Source of the DNA: Bacteroidaceae bacterium | Lineage (GTDB): Bacteria > Bacteroidota > Bacteroidia > Bacteroidales > Barnesiellaceae_A | Direction of reading: 5' to 3' | DNA length: 40,127 nucleotides | Assembly: GCA_017532725.1 (NCBI GenBank) | Contig: JAFXIZ010000073.1 | Span: 1-40,127 of the forward strand | Shown here: positions 8,138-15,928 of the stretch, one piece after another | Position numbering within the stretch: position 1 is the stretch's first letter | Layout: every line of letters begins with the position of its first letter | Program-made: the position numbers and the translations under genes | The notes under the pieces: model-generated | Databases searched by the model: none | What the model was told of the DNA's origin: nothing | The model's input: only the letters and a program-made list of their open reading frames with translations

Positions 8138-8175
8138 CTCCTCACATTCAAATATTAACCCTAAAACTTACGATT

Positions 8176-8271
8176 ATGAACAAGACAAATGAGAAAAAAA
8201 CAAACACCACAAGTTGCTGCAACAACGAAAACAAAACTAAAAACAATCCTAAGGACTGTGATAAGAAATAG
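8176..8271 (+). CDS. Hypothetical 31-residue Cys-containing micro-protein
   Basis: A short frame from ATG 8176 to TAG 8269-8271, lying 38 nt behind the catalase stop and before a strong terminator, so it would share the catalase transcript. The peptide is almost only Asn, Lys, Thr, Glu, Asp and Cys: it begins MNKTNEKKTNTTSCCNN and ends NNPKDCDKK, with three cysteines (a CC pair and one near the end). I do not recognise a family. The composition could simply reflect A-rich DNA, but the position and the three Cys make it plausible as a real micro-gene. No ribosome-binding site is visible, which is normal here. Confidence 0.35.
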   Translation: MNKTNEKKTNTTSCCNNENKTKNNPKDCDKK

Positions 8272-8280
8272 TTTTGCAAC

Positions 8281-8310
8281 AACTGTCGGGATGTAACTAT
8301 CGACAGTTAC
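8281..8310. other. Hairpin-forming repeat in the catalase 3' region
   Basis: AACTGTCG (8281-8288) and CGACAGTT (8301-8308) form a perfect 8-bp stem with a 12-nt loop. GTAACT (8293-8298) and AGTTAC (8305-8310) offer an alternative pairing. It has no T-tract and is separate from the terminator at 8348. It could stabilise the 3' end of the transcript or be a protein site. Confidence 0.4.
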
Positions 8311-8347
8311 GACTGCGATAAATACCATTCCATAATAATGTATAAAC

Positions 8348-8387
8348 AGTACGGTTGTCACCTATGAGCGACAACCGTACTTATTTT
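8348..8387 (+). terminator. Intrinsic terminator between catalase transcript and ispH
   Basis: A perfect 12-bp stem AGTACGGTTGTC (8348-8359) and GACAACCGTACT (8370-8381) with a 10-nt loop, followed by TATTTT. It may work in both directions, since ispH ends convergently at 8406. Confidence 0.85.
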
Positions 8388-8405
8388 ATTATCAATATTA
8401 CATTG

Positions 8406-9272
8406 TTATTGTGCTAAAATCGCTTCGATGCGCTCTTGAAATTGCGCCATAAGCCAGCGAGGAGTTGATGTTGCACCACAAATACCTATGTTACACTTGC
8501 CTTCGAGCCAAGCAGGATTCAACTCTTCAATATCCGATACCAGATGAGTATGTTCGTTGACCGAGCGACACTCCTCATACAGCACCTTGCCATTACTGCT
8601 TTTCTTACCACATACAAAGAGTACAACATCGTGATTGCGAGCAAATTCGCGAATATTGGGTATGCGATTGGCTACCTGACGGCAAATGGTATCGTGCCAC
8701 TCGAAGTTGTCGGGTTCGGTACGCTTCTTGATAATTTGCACCATTTCGGCAAAATGCTCTACCGACTTGGTTGTTTGCGAATAGAGTGTTATACTCTTGT
8801 CGAAATCTACTTTTACCAAGTCATCGGGGTTTTCAAGCACAATAGCCTCGCCATTTGTTTGCCCTACAAGACCATTCACCTCGGCGTGACCTACCTTGCC
8901 ATATATAAGTATCTGATGATTGCTGTCGTTGCGAGTATCGTAACTCTTCTTTATCTTGCGTTGCAATTGCAAAACAACGGGACAAGTAGCGTCTATAATC
9001 TCTATGTTGTTCTCCTGCGCAATGCGATAGGTTTCGGGGGGCTCACCGTGCGCGCGCAGCAACACCTTTACATTGTGCAATTCGCGTAGTTGATCGTGAT
9101 TAATAGTGACAAGTCCTTTGCTGCGCAGGCGTTCTACCTCATTACTGTTGTGAACGATATCACCCAAGCAATAGAGTTGTCCACTCTTTTCGAGTTCCTT
9201 CTCGGCAGCCTGTATGGCACGCACCACACCATTGCAAAAGCCCGAGTTGTTGTCTATTTCAACCTTTGCCAT
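8406..9272 (-). CDS. ispH: 4-hydroxy-3-methylbut-2-enyl diphosphate reductase
   Basis: Last enzyme of the MEP isoprenoid pathway, an iron-sulphur protein that reduces HMBPP to IPP and DMAPP. The 288-residue sequence has the three cluster cysteines at the expected places: Cys13 (SGFCNGV), Cys97 (DATCPVV) and Cys197 (DTICRQVANR). Other conserved blocks are LGDIVHN, RAHGEPP, GHAEVNGLVGQ and the C-terminal GATSTPRWLM. The start at 9272 (MAKVEIDNNSGFC) is the usual one. It is 12 nt behind cmk and ends the porQ-cmk-ispH transcript. Confidence 0.97.
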   Translation of the reverse strand: MAKVEIDNNSGFCNGVVRAIQAAEKELEKSGQLYCLGDIVHNSNEVERLRSKGLVTINHDQLRELHNVKVLLRAHGEPPETYRIAQENNIEIIDATCPVVLQLQRKIKKSYDTRNDSNHQILIYGKVGHAEVNGLVGQTNGEAIVLENPDDLVKVDFDKSITLYSQTTKSVEHFAEMVQIIKKRTEPDNFEWHDTICRQVANRIPNIREFARNHDVVLFVCGKKSSNGKVLYEECRSVNEHTHLVSDIEELNPAWLEGKCNIGICGATSTPRWLMAQFQERIEAILAQ

Positions 9273-9284
9273 ATTACTGATGTG

Positions 9285-9983
9285 TTAAAGCCTCGCTATT
9301 GTTTCTTCATAACGAGCCAACAGCCAAGCATTCTGCTCATCGATTGTCATACGCGAATTATCGAGTTCAATAGCATCGTGAGCCTTGCGCAACGGGCTTA
9401 TTTTGCGTGTCATATCCATCTCGTCGCGCATAGCGATATTGCGTTCTATCGCATCAATATCGGCATTCTCACCGGCAGCCTGCATTTCGGCGGCACGACG
9501 CTCGGCGCGAGTACGAGCCGAGGCTGTAACAAAAATTTTCAATTCGGCATCGGGAAATACAGCCGTTCCTATATCACGACCATCCATAACAATCCCCTTG
9601 GCTTCACCCAATCGGCGTTGCTGTGCAACGAGTGCCTCACGCACAAAATCAATCTGGCTGACAAGACTCACACTGTTCGACACACGCATATTGCGTATCT
9701 CCTGCTCGACACACACGCCATTGAGGTATGTCTCTTGCTTGCCACTTGTGGGATTATTGGCAAACGAGATAACTATCTCTCCCATTGCCGAGGCAAGACG
9801 TTGGGTATCGACAACACCATCATTTATCAGACGGTTGTCAAGACAATAGAGTGTCACAGCACGATACATAGCACCACTGTCAACGTATATATACCCTATA
9901 CGTCGAGCAAGGTCCTTGGCCATTGTACTCTTGCCACACGATGAGAAACCATCAATGGCTATTATGATAGATTTATTATCCAT
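9285..9983 (-). CDS. cmk: Cytidylate kinase
   Basis: Phosphorylates CMP and dCMP with ATP. The 232-residue protein has the P-loop GFSSCGKST near residues 12-20, then the CMP-binding [14 protein letters not shown], the [20 protein letters not shown] segment and the LID-type ERRAAEMQ region with the later [13 protein letters not shown] block. The start [15 protein letters not shown] is standard. It sits 13 nt after porQ and 12 nt before ispH, so the three are very probably one transcript. Confidence 0.97.
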   Translation of the reverse strand: MDNKSIIIAIDGFSSCGKSTMAKDLARRIGYIYVDSGAMYRAVTLYCLDNRLINDGVVDTQRLASAMGEIVISFANNPTSGKQETYLNGVCVEQEIRNMRVSNSVSLVSQIDFVREALVAQQRRLGEAKGIVMDGRDIGTAVFPDAELKIFVTASARTRAERRAAEMQAAGENADIDAIERNIAMRDEMDMTRKISPLRKAHDAIELDNSRMTIDEQNAWLLARYEETIARL

Positions 9984-9996
9984 AATTTATCGGTTG

Positions 9997-11019
9997 TTAT
10001 TTACGCACAAAGTCGCTGATATTGGTTGTTAGGTTTATCATCAATGTTGTACCACCAACGTGGTGACCTGCTACGGCAACATCGAGAGCAAACATCTTAA
10101 CTTTCAGTCCTGTTCCTATGCTAAAGCCCGATATAAAATTGCGATTATCGGTGCGCATATCGCTGGCAGTCTTATAGTTATATCCCAGCGCAATGTAGAA
10201 GTTCTTATTGAACAGATACTCTACGCCGAAGATAAGGTGACGGAAGAAGTTTTCAAAAAATTTATCTTGTACAACTATACCTCCACCATTATCGGTAACA
10301 GTAGGATAAGGAATCTTCCATCGCCACAAGTCGTGGGCAGTGATAGAGATGCGAATGGGTGTGTTTTTAATAACCTGACTGTAACCAAACTGTATATCCC
10401 ACGGCAGGTTGCCATAAGTATTGGCAAAACGTTTGAGTTGACCACCGATGTTGCGACCTACCAACGACAATGAATACTCCTTCTCGGCATTATAATAGTT
10501 GATACCCAAATCAACGGCGAGAGCCAAGCCCGTATATTGCTCATAATTGGAGTAAACAAATTTAAGTCTCGCTCCACCTCTTAATCCCTCAATAATATCG
10601 TGCGAATAGGTGCATTGAAATTGTATGTCTTGTGGGCTGAATGTGCCGAGAGTTTGTCCTGTTTCGTCGGTCATAGGCATCGAGCCATAGCCATAATATT
10701 GCAAACCGGCAGCCAATGCTCCACGCTTCGAGGTAGCCACGCCAAATGTTGTTCCGGCATAATTGATACCCGACACATACATCATATAGTTGATACCCCA
10801 TTTCAGGTGCATTTCGGGGCCAAGCAGAGCCGGATTATTCTCAACGAGGGTGATATCCTCCTCAATAATAGATATATTATTACCACCCAACGCATAAGCG
10901 TGCGCCGAGGGGGTTGTATTCATATAATCGTACGATGTACGCCCTTCTTGCGCACTACTCGCAAGGGGGAATAACAAACATACAGCAAGTGCTACGAACA
11001 GTATTTTGATATGTTTCAT
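9997..11019 (-). CDS. porQ: Type IX secretion system protein PorQ
   Basis: Outer-membrane beta-barrel protein of the PorV/PorQ group. In the T9SS, PorQ works with PorZ and PorU in processing secreted proteins that carry a C-terminal signal. The start is set at the ATG at 11019 (MKHIKILFVALAVCLL), which begins a clear signal peptide ending near PLASSAQEG; the frame is open 14 codons upstream but without signal-peptide character. Recognisable features are STPSAHAYALGGN-like TTPSAHAYALGGN, VENNPALLG and alternating amphipathic strands to the end. Placement beside cmk resembles what I recall from other Bacteroidales. It implies a T9SS elsewhere in the genome. Confidence 0.88.
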   Translation of the reverse strand: MKHIKILFVALAVCLLFPLASSAQEGRTSYDYMNTTPSAHAYALGGNNISIIEEDITLVENNPALLGPEMHLKWGINYMMYVSGINYAGTTFGVATSKRGALAAGLQYYGYGSMPMTDETGQTLGTFSPQDIQFQCTYSHDIIEGLRGGARLKFVYSNYEQYTGLALAVDLGINYYNAEKEYSLSLVGRNIGGQLKRFANTYGNLPWDIQFGYSQVIKNTPIRISITAHDLWRWKIPYPTVTDNGGGIVVQDKFFENFFRHLIFGVEYLFNKNFYIALGYNYKTASDMRTDNRNFISGFSIGTGLKVKMFALDVAVAGHHVGGTTLMINLTTNISDFVRK

Positions 11020-11169
11020 ATACATTTTATCGCAACCATTTGGTGCTTCAAAGTTAGTCATTTTCTGTCAGGGAATAATATTCCGACTCAAACTATATAG
11101 TATAAACGGAGTTTATGCCCTTAAATTATATAGCACTGCTGTTATTTTTTATTATAGAACGGTTAGGCA

Positions 11170-11649
11170 TTACTGCTGAATGAGTAACCAAGGCTCTTTG
11201 ATATAAGATGAGGGGTAACGCTTTGTTATCTCAATGCGCGCAGCCACGGCCTCCTCTTTGGTGTCGTAACTACAAGCAACTACGCGATACAAACCTTGAG
11301 CATTCTGCACGACCAGCGCAGCATAACCGTCGCTGATGAAACGATCGCGCATACTATTGGCATTGGTGCGTTGCTTAAATGTACCAACAACGACACTATA
11401 CTTACCAATAGTACCATTGTCAAGCACCTTTACACTCTCACTGCGCTCGCGAGCCACAGTCGATTGTGTAACCATCGGTTGAATTTCGGTAATTGCACCA
11501 TCGGTAGGCGTATCGGCTGTAATAACCGGCTTGTTAACGGCTGCAGCCATTGCCTTCTCGTATGCTGCCTTTGTAACGGCTTGGTTGGGCTTACACGATA
11601 CAAGCGCCAGAGCCACCAAAGCCATCCAAAAGAATGTTACATTTTTCAT
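11170..11649 (-). CDS. SPOR-domain lipoprotein
   Basis: The start is taken at the ATG at 11649 (MKNVTFFWMALVALALVSC), which gives a lipoprotein signal peptide with the lipobox LVSC, so the protein is probably anchored in the outer membrane. The middle is a low-complexity linker. Residues about 80-159 form a SPOR domain (GKYSVVVGTFKQRTNANSM, then GLYRVVACSYDTKEEAV and the last helix with RYPSSYIKEPWLL). SPOR domains bind glycan strands stripped of stem peptides, often at division sites. It lies 150 nt upstream of porQ on the same strand and has its own promoter. Confidence 0.9.
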   Translation of the reverse strand: MKNVTFFWMALVALALVSCKPNQAVTKAAYEKAMAAAVNKPVITADTPTDGAITEIQPMVTQSTVARERSESVKVLDNGTIGKYSVVVGTFKQRTNANSMRDRFISDGYAALVVQNAQGLYRVVACSYDTKEEAVAARIEITKRYPSSYIKEPWLLIQQ

Positions 11650-11672
11650 ATTATATACAGTTTGTGTTGATG

Positions 11673-11703
11673 CAAAGATACTATTAATGTCAGGCAATTG
11701 CAA
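11673..11703 (-). promoter_or_regulatory. Promoter of the SPOR lipoprotein gene
   Basis: On the minus strand TATCTTTG (11680-11673) is an exact -7 box with a TTG (11703-11701) 20 bp upstream. It lies 23 nt before the chosen start at 11649 and so supports that start. It may also drive porQ-cmk-ispH by read-through. Confidence 0.65.
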
Positions 11704-11819
11704 CAATACGACATTTATAATTTCAGTTTAAAAACGCCTACAAAACCTATTACCTTGAACAAACTATGCCTGAAGGCTGTTTGGCATATATGGTCGTTAC
11801 GAATAAAAATAGGAAGAGA

Positions 11820-12293
11820 ATGAAAAACGTATTGATACTTGGAATTGGAAATCTTGTGCTTAATGATGAAGGTGTAGGTATTCATATAATACACATACTC
11901 AAGTCGATAGGAATGCCCGATGGTGTAGATGTACTTGACGGAGGTATGGGCAGTATAGAATTGCTCGATACAATGAAGCAATATAAGCATCTTATCCTCA
12001 TCGATGCTACCACCGATGATTGTCCGGCAGGCACAGTGCGACGCCTCACGCCACACTATCCCAAGGATTACCCTCATACATTATATGCACACGAAAAGAT
12101 TGTGGGCGATATGATAGATGCCATACAAAAAGAGGAGCGAAAACCACATATCGAGTTGCTTGCCATCAGTGTCAATCACACACCCAACTTGGGGATACAA
12201 CTATCGCCCGAGATACGGCGTGTGATACCTCAAGTACTACAATTGATTTTCGAAATACTCGATGATAAGAGCCACTCGCGATACTACCGATAA
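11820..12293 (+). CDS. HyaD/HybD-type hydrogenase maturation protease
   Basis: Nickel-dependent endopeptidase that trims the C-terminus of the large subunit of [NiFe] hydrogenases after metal insertion. The start is set at the ATG at 11820 (MKNVLILGIGNLVLNDEG). The three nickel-contacting positions known from E. coli HybD are present: Glu17 in NDEGVG, Asp62 in LILIDATTDD and His91 in LYAHEKIV. SVNHTPNLGIQLSPEI is the conserved C-terminal block. The length of 157 residues is normal. No hydrogenase or hyp gene is in this window, so its substrate lies elsewhere. It ends 4 nt before the convergent DUF308 gene, with no terminator between. Confidence 0.9.
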   Translation: MKNVLILGIGNLVLNDEGVGIHIIHILKSIGMPDGVDVLDGGMGSIELLDTMKQYKHLILIDATTDDCPAGTVRRLTPHYPKDYPHTLYAHEKIVGDMIDAIQKEERKPHIELLAISVNHTPNLGIQLSPEIRRVIPQVLQLIFEILDDKSHSRYYR

Positions 12294-12297
12294 GGCG

Positions 12298-12825
12298 TTA
12301 TCGCTCGATACGGGCTAAATATACAATCTCGTTGATGCCATAGATAATAGCGCCAACACCAAACATTATAATCATAATCTTGGGCAAGAGGTCGAGAGGA
12401 TTGACTAAAATAAAGATGCCTAACAATACAAGCAAAGCAGGCAATAGATAATAGCCTACCCTATTTCGGCACTCCGATTTTACAATCATTCCTATCTCAT
12501 AGCCACCGGCAGATATAAGCCCGGCAGCAAGCAACAACGAAAACACCATAACAATCTCTTGCGAGAATACTATGACAGCCACACCGGCCAATACACAAAA
12601 TGTTGCAAAGAAAGGAAACGTCATAGGGTTATATCGACGGTCGCGACGATTACGCTTGCAACACACTATCAAATATCTTATTAGTTGTATCGCACCGGGA
12701 ATAAGCAAGAGCAAACCTATCACGACGGCAATATATTTAAGGATGCCTTCGGGATATATTATCATAAATACGCCTATAAGGATAATCAATACGATGCGTA
12801 ATATAGGGTAATAGGCCGATTTCAT
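12298..12825 (-). CDS. DUF308 (HdeD-like) membrane protein
   Basis: A 175-residue protein with about six membrane helices arranged as repeated pairs, each pair ending in a G-rich turn: ILIGVFMIIYPEGILKYIAV, then VLAGVAVIVFSQEIVMVFSL, then LVLLGIFILVNPLDLLPKIM. This repeating 'G-x-F-x-x-x-x-P' pattern is that of DUF308, the family of the acid-resistance membrane protein HdeD. The function here is unknown. A short basic cytoplasmic loop CCKRNRRDRRYN follows helix 2. Convergent with the hydrogenase protease gene. Confidence 0.85.
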   Translation of the reverse strand: MKSAYYPILRIVLIILIGVFMIIYPEGILKYIAVVIGLLLLIPGAIQLIRYLIVCCKRNRRDRRYNPMTFPFFATFCVLAGVAVIVFSQEIVMVFSLLLAAGLISAGGYEIGMIVKSECRNRVGYYLLPALLVLLGIFILVNPLDLLPKIMIIMFGVGAIIYGINEIVYLARIER

Positions 12826-12905
12826 TTCGATGTGTTTTATGGTTCAGTTACAGTAACGTTGAATTGGATTAATTGCCAAAGCACAGCGTTAATATCTATC
12901 ATTGG

Positions 12906-12913
12906 CAAAGATA
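12906..12913 (-). promoter_or_regulatory. -7 promoter box for the DUF308 gene
   Basis: Minus-strand TATCTTTG (12913-12906) matches the consensus exactly and lies 80 nt before the start at 12825. No clear -33 element is seen. Confidence 0.45.
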
Positions 12914-12940
12914 TAAATCTTTTTTGTAACACACTCTATT

Positions 12941-13453
12941 TTATCTATTTTTACTCAATTGCTCCTCGGCAAGTTCTATTATCTCAAGGTCGCGAAACGT
13001 ACCTTCATCCACAACAAGACGCATCAATGTTCGCACTTTATGAAATCCATACAATCCGGCGGCACCCGGATTGATGTGCAAGCAATCGAGCGTCTTGTCA
13101 TACATTACCTTGGCTATGTGCGAGTGACCCGAAATAAACAATTTCGGTGGATTGCGATATATCTCGGGGGTTACTTCTCTTGCATACTTGCCCGGGTATC
13201 CTCCAATATGAGTAATCCACACCGTAGCACCCTCTATTTCAAATCGTTGATGCTGTTTTGTGCGTATGCGAATGGGGTGTCCGTCAATATTTCCATACAC
13301 TGCTCGCACCGGCTTCAAAGCCTCTAACCGCTCCAAAACCTCAACACTGCCTATATCGCCGGCGTGCCATATCTCATCGCAGTCGGCAAAATATTTTTCA
13401 TATCGGTCATCCCAATGTGCGTGGGTATCAGATAATATTCCTATGCGTTTCAT
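12941..13453 (-). CDS. YfcE/MJ0936-type metallophosphoesterase
   Basis: A 170-residue dinuclear-metal phosphodiesterase of the calcineurin-like superfamily. All five metal-binding motifs are present in order: SDTHAH, WHAGDIG, YGNIDG, ITHIGGYPG and SGHSHI. HINPGAAG follows the last motif, as in YfcE and MJ0936. The physiological substrate is not predictable from sequence; relatives hydrolyse small phosphodiesters. It is monocistronic, with two overlapping -7 boxes about 25-40 nt upstream. Confidence 0.93.
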   Translation of the reverse strand: MKRIGILSDTHAHWDDRYEKYFADCDEIWHAGDIGSVEVLERLEALKPVRAVYGNIDGHPIRIRTKQHQRFEIEGATVWITHIGGYPGKYAREVTPEIYRNPPKLFISGHSHIAKVMYDKTLDCLHINPGAAGLYGFHKVRTLMRLVVDEGTFRDLEIIELAEEQLSKNR

Positions 13454-13476
13454 ACTACAATATTTTCAACGAACGA

Positions 13477-13492
13477 CAAACTTACAAAAATA
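13477..13492 (-). promoter_or_regulatory. Two adjoining -7 boxes before the phosphoesterase gene
   Basis: On the minus strand TATTTTTG (13492-13485) and TAAGTTTG (13484-13477) lie back to back, each an exact TAnnTTTG. One or both could start transcription 20-35 nt before the ATG at 13453. Confidence 0.4.
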
Positions 13493-13560
13493 TCCTGTAC
13501 AGTGATAGCGTAAGGTAGAAAAACTTCGTCAGGAGAGTTCTGTTTTACGATTATTTCTAT

Positions 13561-13568
13561 TAACTTTG
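13561..13568 (+). promoter_or_regulatory. -7 promoter box of tRNA-Gly
   Basis: TAACTTTG at 13561-13568 matches TAnnTTTG and ends 9 nt before the mature tRNA 5' end. Confidence 0.6.
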
Positions 13569-13577
13569 TCGCGCATT

Positions 13578-13650
13578 GCGGTAGTAGCTCAGTTGGTAGA
13601 GCATCAGCTTCCCAAGCTGAGGGTCGCGGGTTCGAGCCCCGTTTACCGCT
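13578..13650 (+). tRNA. tRNA-Gly(CCC)
   Basis: A full cloverleaf of 73 nt. The acceptor stem pairs GCGGTAG with TTACCGC, and the D arm is GCTC/GAGC. The anticodon stem TCAGC/GCTGA holds the loop TTCCCAA, giving anticodon CCC for glycine codon GGG. The T arm is GCGGG/CCCGT with loop TTCGAGC. The discriminator base is T and CCA is not encoded. A terminator follows 13 nt later. Confidence 0.95.
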
Positions 13651-13663
13651 CAATAATTAAGTA

Positions 13664-13701
13664 AATAAGGTGTATCTTTTCAAAGCGAGATACACCTTAT
13701 T
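13664..13701 (+). terminator. Terminator of tRNA-Gly, overlapping the end of the convergent glycosyltransferase gene
   Basis: A perfect 13-bp stem AATAAGGTGTATC (13664-13676) and GATACACCTTATT (13689-13701) with a 12-nt loop, followed by CATTTTTA. The right arm contains the stop codon of the minus-strand gene (13699-13697), so one structure probably serves both transcripts. Confidence 0.85.
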
Positions 13702-14512
13702 CATTTTTACCTATTTCCTGTAGCAGCCGCTTATTGAAATGGCTGCGTTCCTTATCAAATAACCAACCCCACTTATTGAAGTAACGTATCATATTGATAA
13801 TATGTATGCGCAACATTCGCCCATTCTTGTAGGACTCGGCACGGTGATTGTGAACGATAGAAACTGCCGGATAGTACATTGTTCGATACCCTGCGTGCAT
13901 ACGTCGTGTTATATCGATATCCTCGGGATACATAAAGAAACGCTCATCAAACAGCCCTACTTCGCGCAAACAATCGGTACGAAAGAACATAAAACTGCCT
14001 TGGTGGTAAGGAACATTCATCTCCTTATCGTGATTGGCAAACTGCAATAGATACTTTTTGTTGATTATACGCGATACGCTTTCAGGCAGAAAGCGACGCA
14101 CCATAAGGTCGATGGGCGTAGGCAAGAGGCGTACGGTATATTGCAAACTGCCGTCGCTATAAGTAACCTTAGGATGTACTTGGGCTACATCGGTATTGGC
14201 ATCCATATAGTCAATAAGCGATTGCAGTATTGAGGGCTCAAAATAGATGTCACTATTGATTACAAGGTGATACTTAACACCACGCTCTATCGATAGGCGC
14301 ATAGCCTTGTTGTGCGCTGCGCCATAGCCTACGTTTTCGCTGGGTATATACTCTATACCATTTTCGGCACAAAAACGTGCTATATAAGATTGCTTGGAGT
14401 TATCAACAATATAGACGGTATCGACAACCGACGATTGTAGCGATTGTAGGCAACACTGCAACTCATCGAGTGGTGTGTGATAGGTAACTATTGATACTGA
14501 CAGCAGGCTCAT
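13697..14512 (-). CDS. Family 2 glycosyltransferase (rhamnosyltransferase-like)
   Basis: A GT-A fold glycosyltransferase of 271 residues from the ATG at 14512 (MSLLSVSIVTYHTPLDEL). It has the nucleotide-sugar-binding VYIVDNS element, GYGAAHNKAM, the metal-binding region VINSDIYFEP (the DxD-like site), and QGSFMFFRTDCLREVGLFDE followed by FMYPEDIDITRRM, which contains the catalytic-base region. This pattern is typical of WbbL/rhamnosyltransferase-like enzymes that build O-antigen or other surface glycans. The acceptor and sugar cannot be read from sequence. It stands alone rather than in a polysaccharide cluster. Confidence 0.9.
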   Translation of the reverse strand: MSLLSVSIVTYHTPLDELQCCLQSLQSSVVDTVYIVDNSKQSYIARFCAENGIEYIPSENVGYGAAHNKAMRLSIERGVKYHLVINSDIYFEPSILQSLIDYMDANTDVAQVHPKVTYSDGSLQYTVRLLPTPIDLMVRRFLPESVSRIINKKYLLQFANHDKEMNVPYHQGSFMFFRTDCLREVGLFDERFFMYPEDIDITRRMHAGYRTMYYPAVSIVHNHRAESYKNGRMLRIHIINMIRYFNKWGWLFDKERSHFNKRLLQEIGKNE

Positions 14513-14530
14513 TAATATTAATTTGATTTG

Positions 14531-14538
14531 CAAATTTA
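14531..14538 (-). promoter_or_regulatory. -7 promoter box of the glycosyltransferase gene
   Basis: Minus-strand TAAATTTG (14538-14531) matches TAnnTTTG and lies 18 nt before the ATG at 14512, supporting that start. Confidence 0.45.
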
Positions 14539-14567
14539 CATAAAATAATTGACCTACGGAACAGTAT

Positions 14568-14604
14568 AAAAAAAGATATGTACCTCAAATGCGAAGTACA
14601 TATC
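14568..14604 (-). terminator. Terminator of the nqr operon
   Basis: Read on the minus strand, GATATGTAC (14604-14596) pairs with GTACATATC (14583-14575) as a 9-bp stem around a 12-nt loop, followed by seven T residues (14574-14568). It lies 26 nt behind the nqrF stop. Confidence 0.9.
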
Positions 14605-14629
14605 CTTTATGTTGAGAATTATGCGACTG

Positions 14630-15904
14630 TTATGCACCAAAGTTGTCGTACATAATGCTTTCAGGCTCTACGCCAAGGCTGTCGAGCATCGAGACAACGG
14701 CTTTCGACATAGGACCGGGACCACACATATAGTATTCGATATCTTCGGGAGCCTCGTGGTCTTTGAGGTAAGTTTCGTAGATAACTTGGTGAACAAATCC
14801 CGGAGTATATTTCACACCGGCAGCATCAGCAGCAGGATCGGGACGGTCGAGAGCCAAATGGAACGAGAAGTTGGGGAATTCTTTTTCAAGTTGTAAGAAG
14901 TCCTCAAGATAGAATACCTCATTCAATGCACGCGCACCGTAGAAGTAAGACATCTTACGATCGGTAGTGCGCAGTGTCTTTGTAAGGTGCATAATTTGAG
15001 CGCGCAAGGGAGCCATACCGGCACCACCACCTACCCACATCATCTCTTTCTTCGAGTCGAAGATAGGATGGAAATCACCATAAGGTCCACTCATTATCAC
15101 CTTATCGCCGGGTTTGAGCGTAAAGATATATGATGAAGCGATACCGGGCATAACATCTTGGAAACCAGTTTGAGGTTTCGGTTTCATAGGAGGTGTAGCA
15201 ATACGCACAGTAAGCATAATACGGTCACCCTCGGCAGGATAGTTGGCCATAGAGTAAGCACGCACAGTAGGCTCGGTATTTTTACACTTGAGGTCAAATA
15301 GTCCGAAGTTCTTCCAAGCAGGGAGATAGTCCTCGCCAATAAGTGACTTATCGATGTCCTTGTCATAATCCATTTCGTATGCAGGAATCTTAATTTGTGC
15401 ATACGAGCCGGGGATAAAGTCCATATGCTCGCCTTCGGGCAATTTTACGATAAACTCTTTGATAAAAGTGGCAACGTTCTTGTTTGAGATAACCTCACAC
15501 TCCCACTCCTTCACACCAAGTACCGACTCGGGAACTTTGATTGAGAGGTCGCCTTTCACTTTCACTTGACAGCCAAGACGCCAATTGTTTTGTTGTTCTT
15601 TGCGTGAGAAGTGAACGGTTTCGGTTGGAAGAATCTCACCACCACCCTCTATCACTTGACAGCGACATTGAGCGCAAGAGCCACCACCACCACAAGCCGA
15701 AGGCAAATATACCTTTTGAGCAGCGAGGGTCGAAAGGAGGCTCGAACCTGTCTCGGCCTCAACTACAGTATCGTTGTTGATAGTAATTTTCACTTTTCCC
15801 GAAGGAACCAAGTATCGTTTGGCAACCAACAATATGACTACCAAAAACAGTATAATAACGAGGAATATTACTATACTTGATAATAATACGTTTGTTAGAT
15901 TCAT
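14630..15904 (-). CDS. nqrF: Na+-translocating NADH:quinone reductase subunit F
   Basis: Entry subunit of Na+-NQR: oxidises NADH and passes electrons through FAD and a [2Fe-2S] cluster to the membrane part. The 424-residue protein has one N-terminal membrane helix (about residues 7-28). A plant-type ferredoxin domain follows, with cluster cysteines Cys71, Cys77, Cys80 and Cys112 (SACGGGGSCAQCRC and RLGCQV). A ferredoxin-NADP reductase-like domain completes it, with the FAD motif RAYSMANYP and the nucleotide-binding GGGAGMAPLRAQ and MCGPGPMSKAV blocks. It is the last gene of nqrABCDEF, 24 nt behind nqrE, followed by the operon terminator. Confidence 0.97.
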   Translation of the reverse strand: MNLTNVLLSSIVIFLVIILFLVVILLVAKRYLVPSGKVKITINNDTVVEAETGSSLLSTLAAQKVYLPSACGGGGSCAQCRCQVIEGGGEILPTETVHFSRKEQQNNWRLGCQVKVKGDLSIKVPESVLGVKEWECEVISNKNVATFIKEFIVKLPEGEHMDFIPGSYAQIKIPAYEMDYDKDIDKSLIGEDYLPAWKNFGLFDLKCKNTEPTVRAYSMANYPAEGDRIMLTVRIATPPMKPKPQTGFQDVMPGIASSYIFTLKPGDKVIMSGPYGDFHPIFDSKKEMMWVGGGAGMAPLRAQIMHLTKTLRTTDRKMSYFYGARALNEVFYLEDFLQLEKEFPNFSFHLALDRPDPAADAAGVKYTPGFVHQVIYETYLKDHEAPEDIEYYMCGPGPMSKAVVSMLDSLGVEPESIMYDNFGA

Positions 15905-15928
15905 TTTCTGTTTGCTTTACGATAAATA

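Noticed and set aside
9090..9944. Plus-strand frame of 284 codons
   Set aside because: Antisense to ispH and cmk, both of which have complete catalytic motifs on the other strand.
13450..13653. Minus-strand 67-codon frame ending in the phosphoesterase promoter region
   Set aside because: It spans the antisense of tRNA-Gly; its MSGKRGSNPRPSAWEADALP start is the familiar false product of tRNA genes read backwards.
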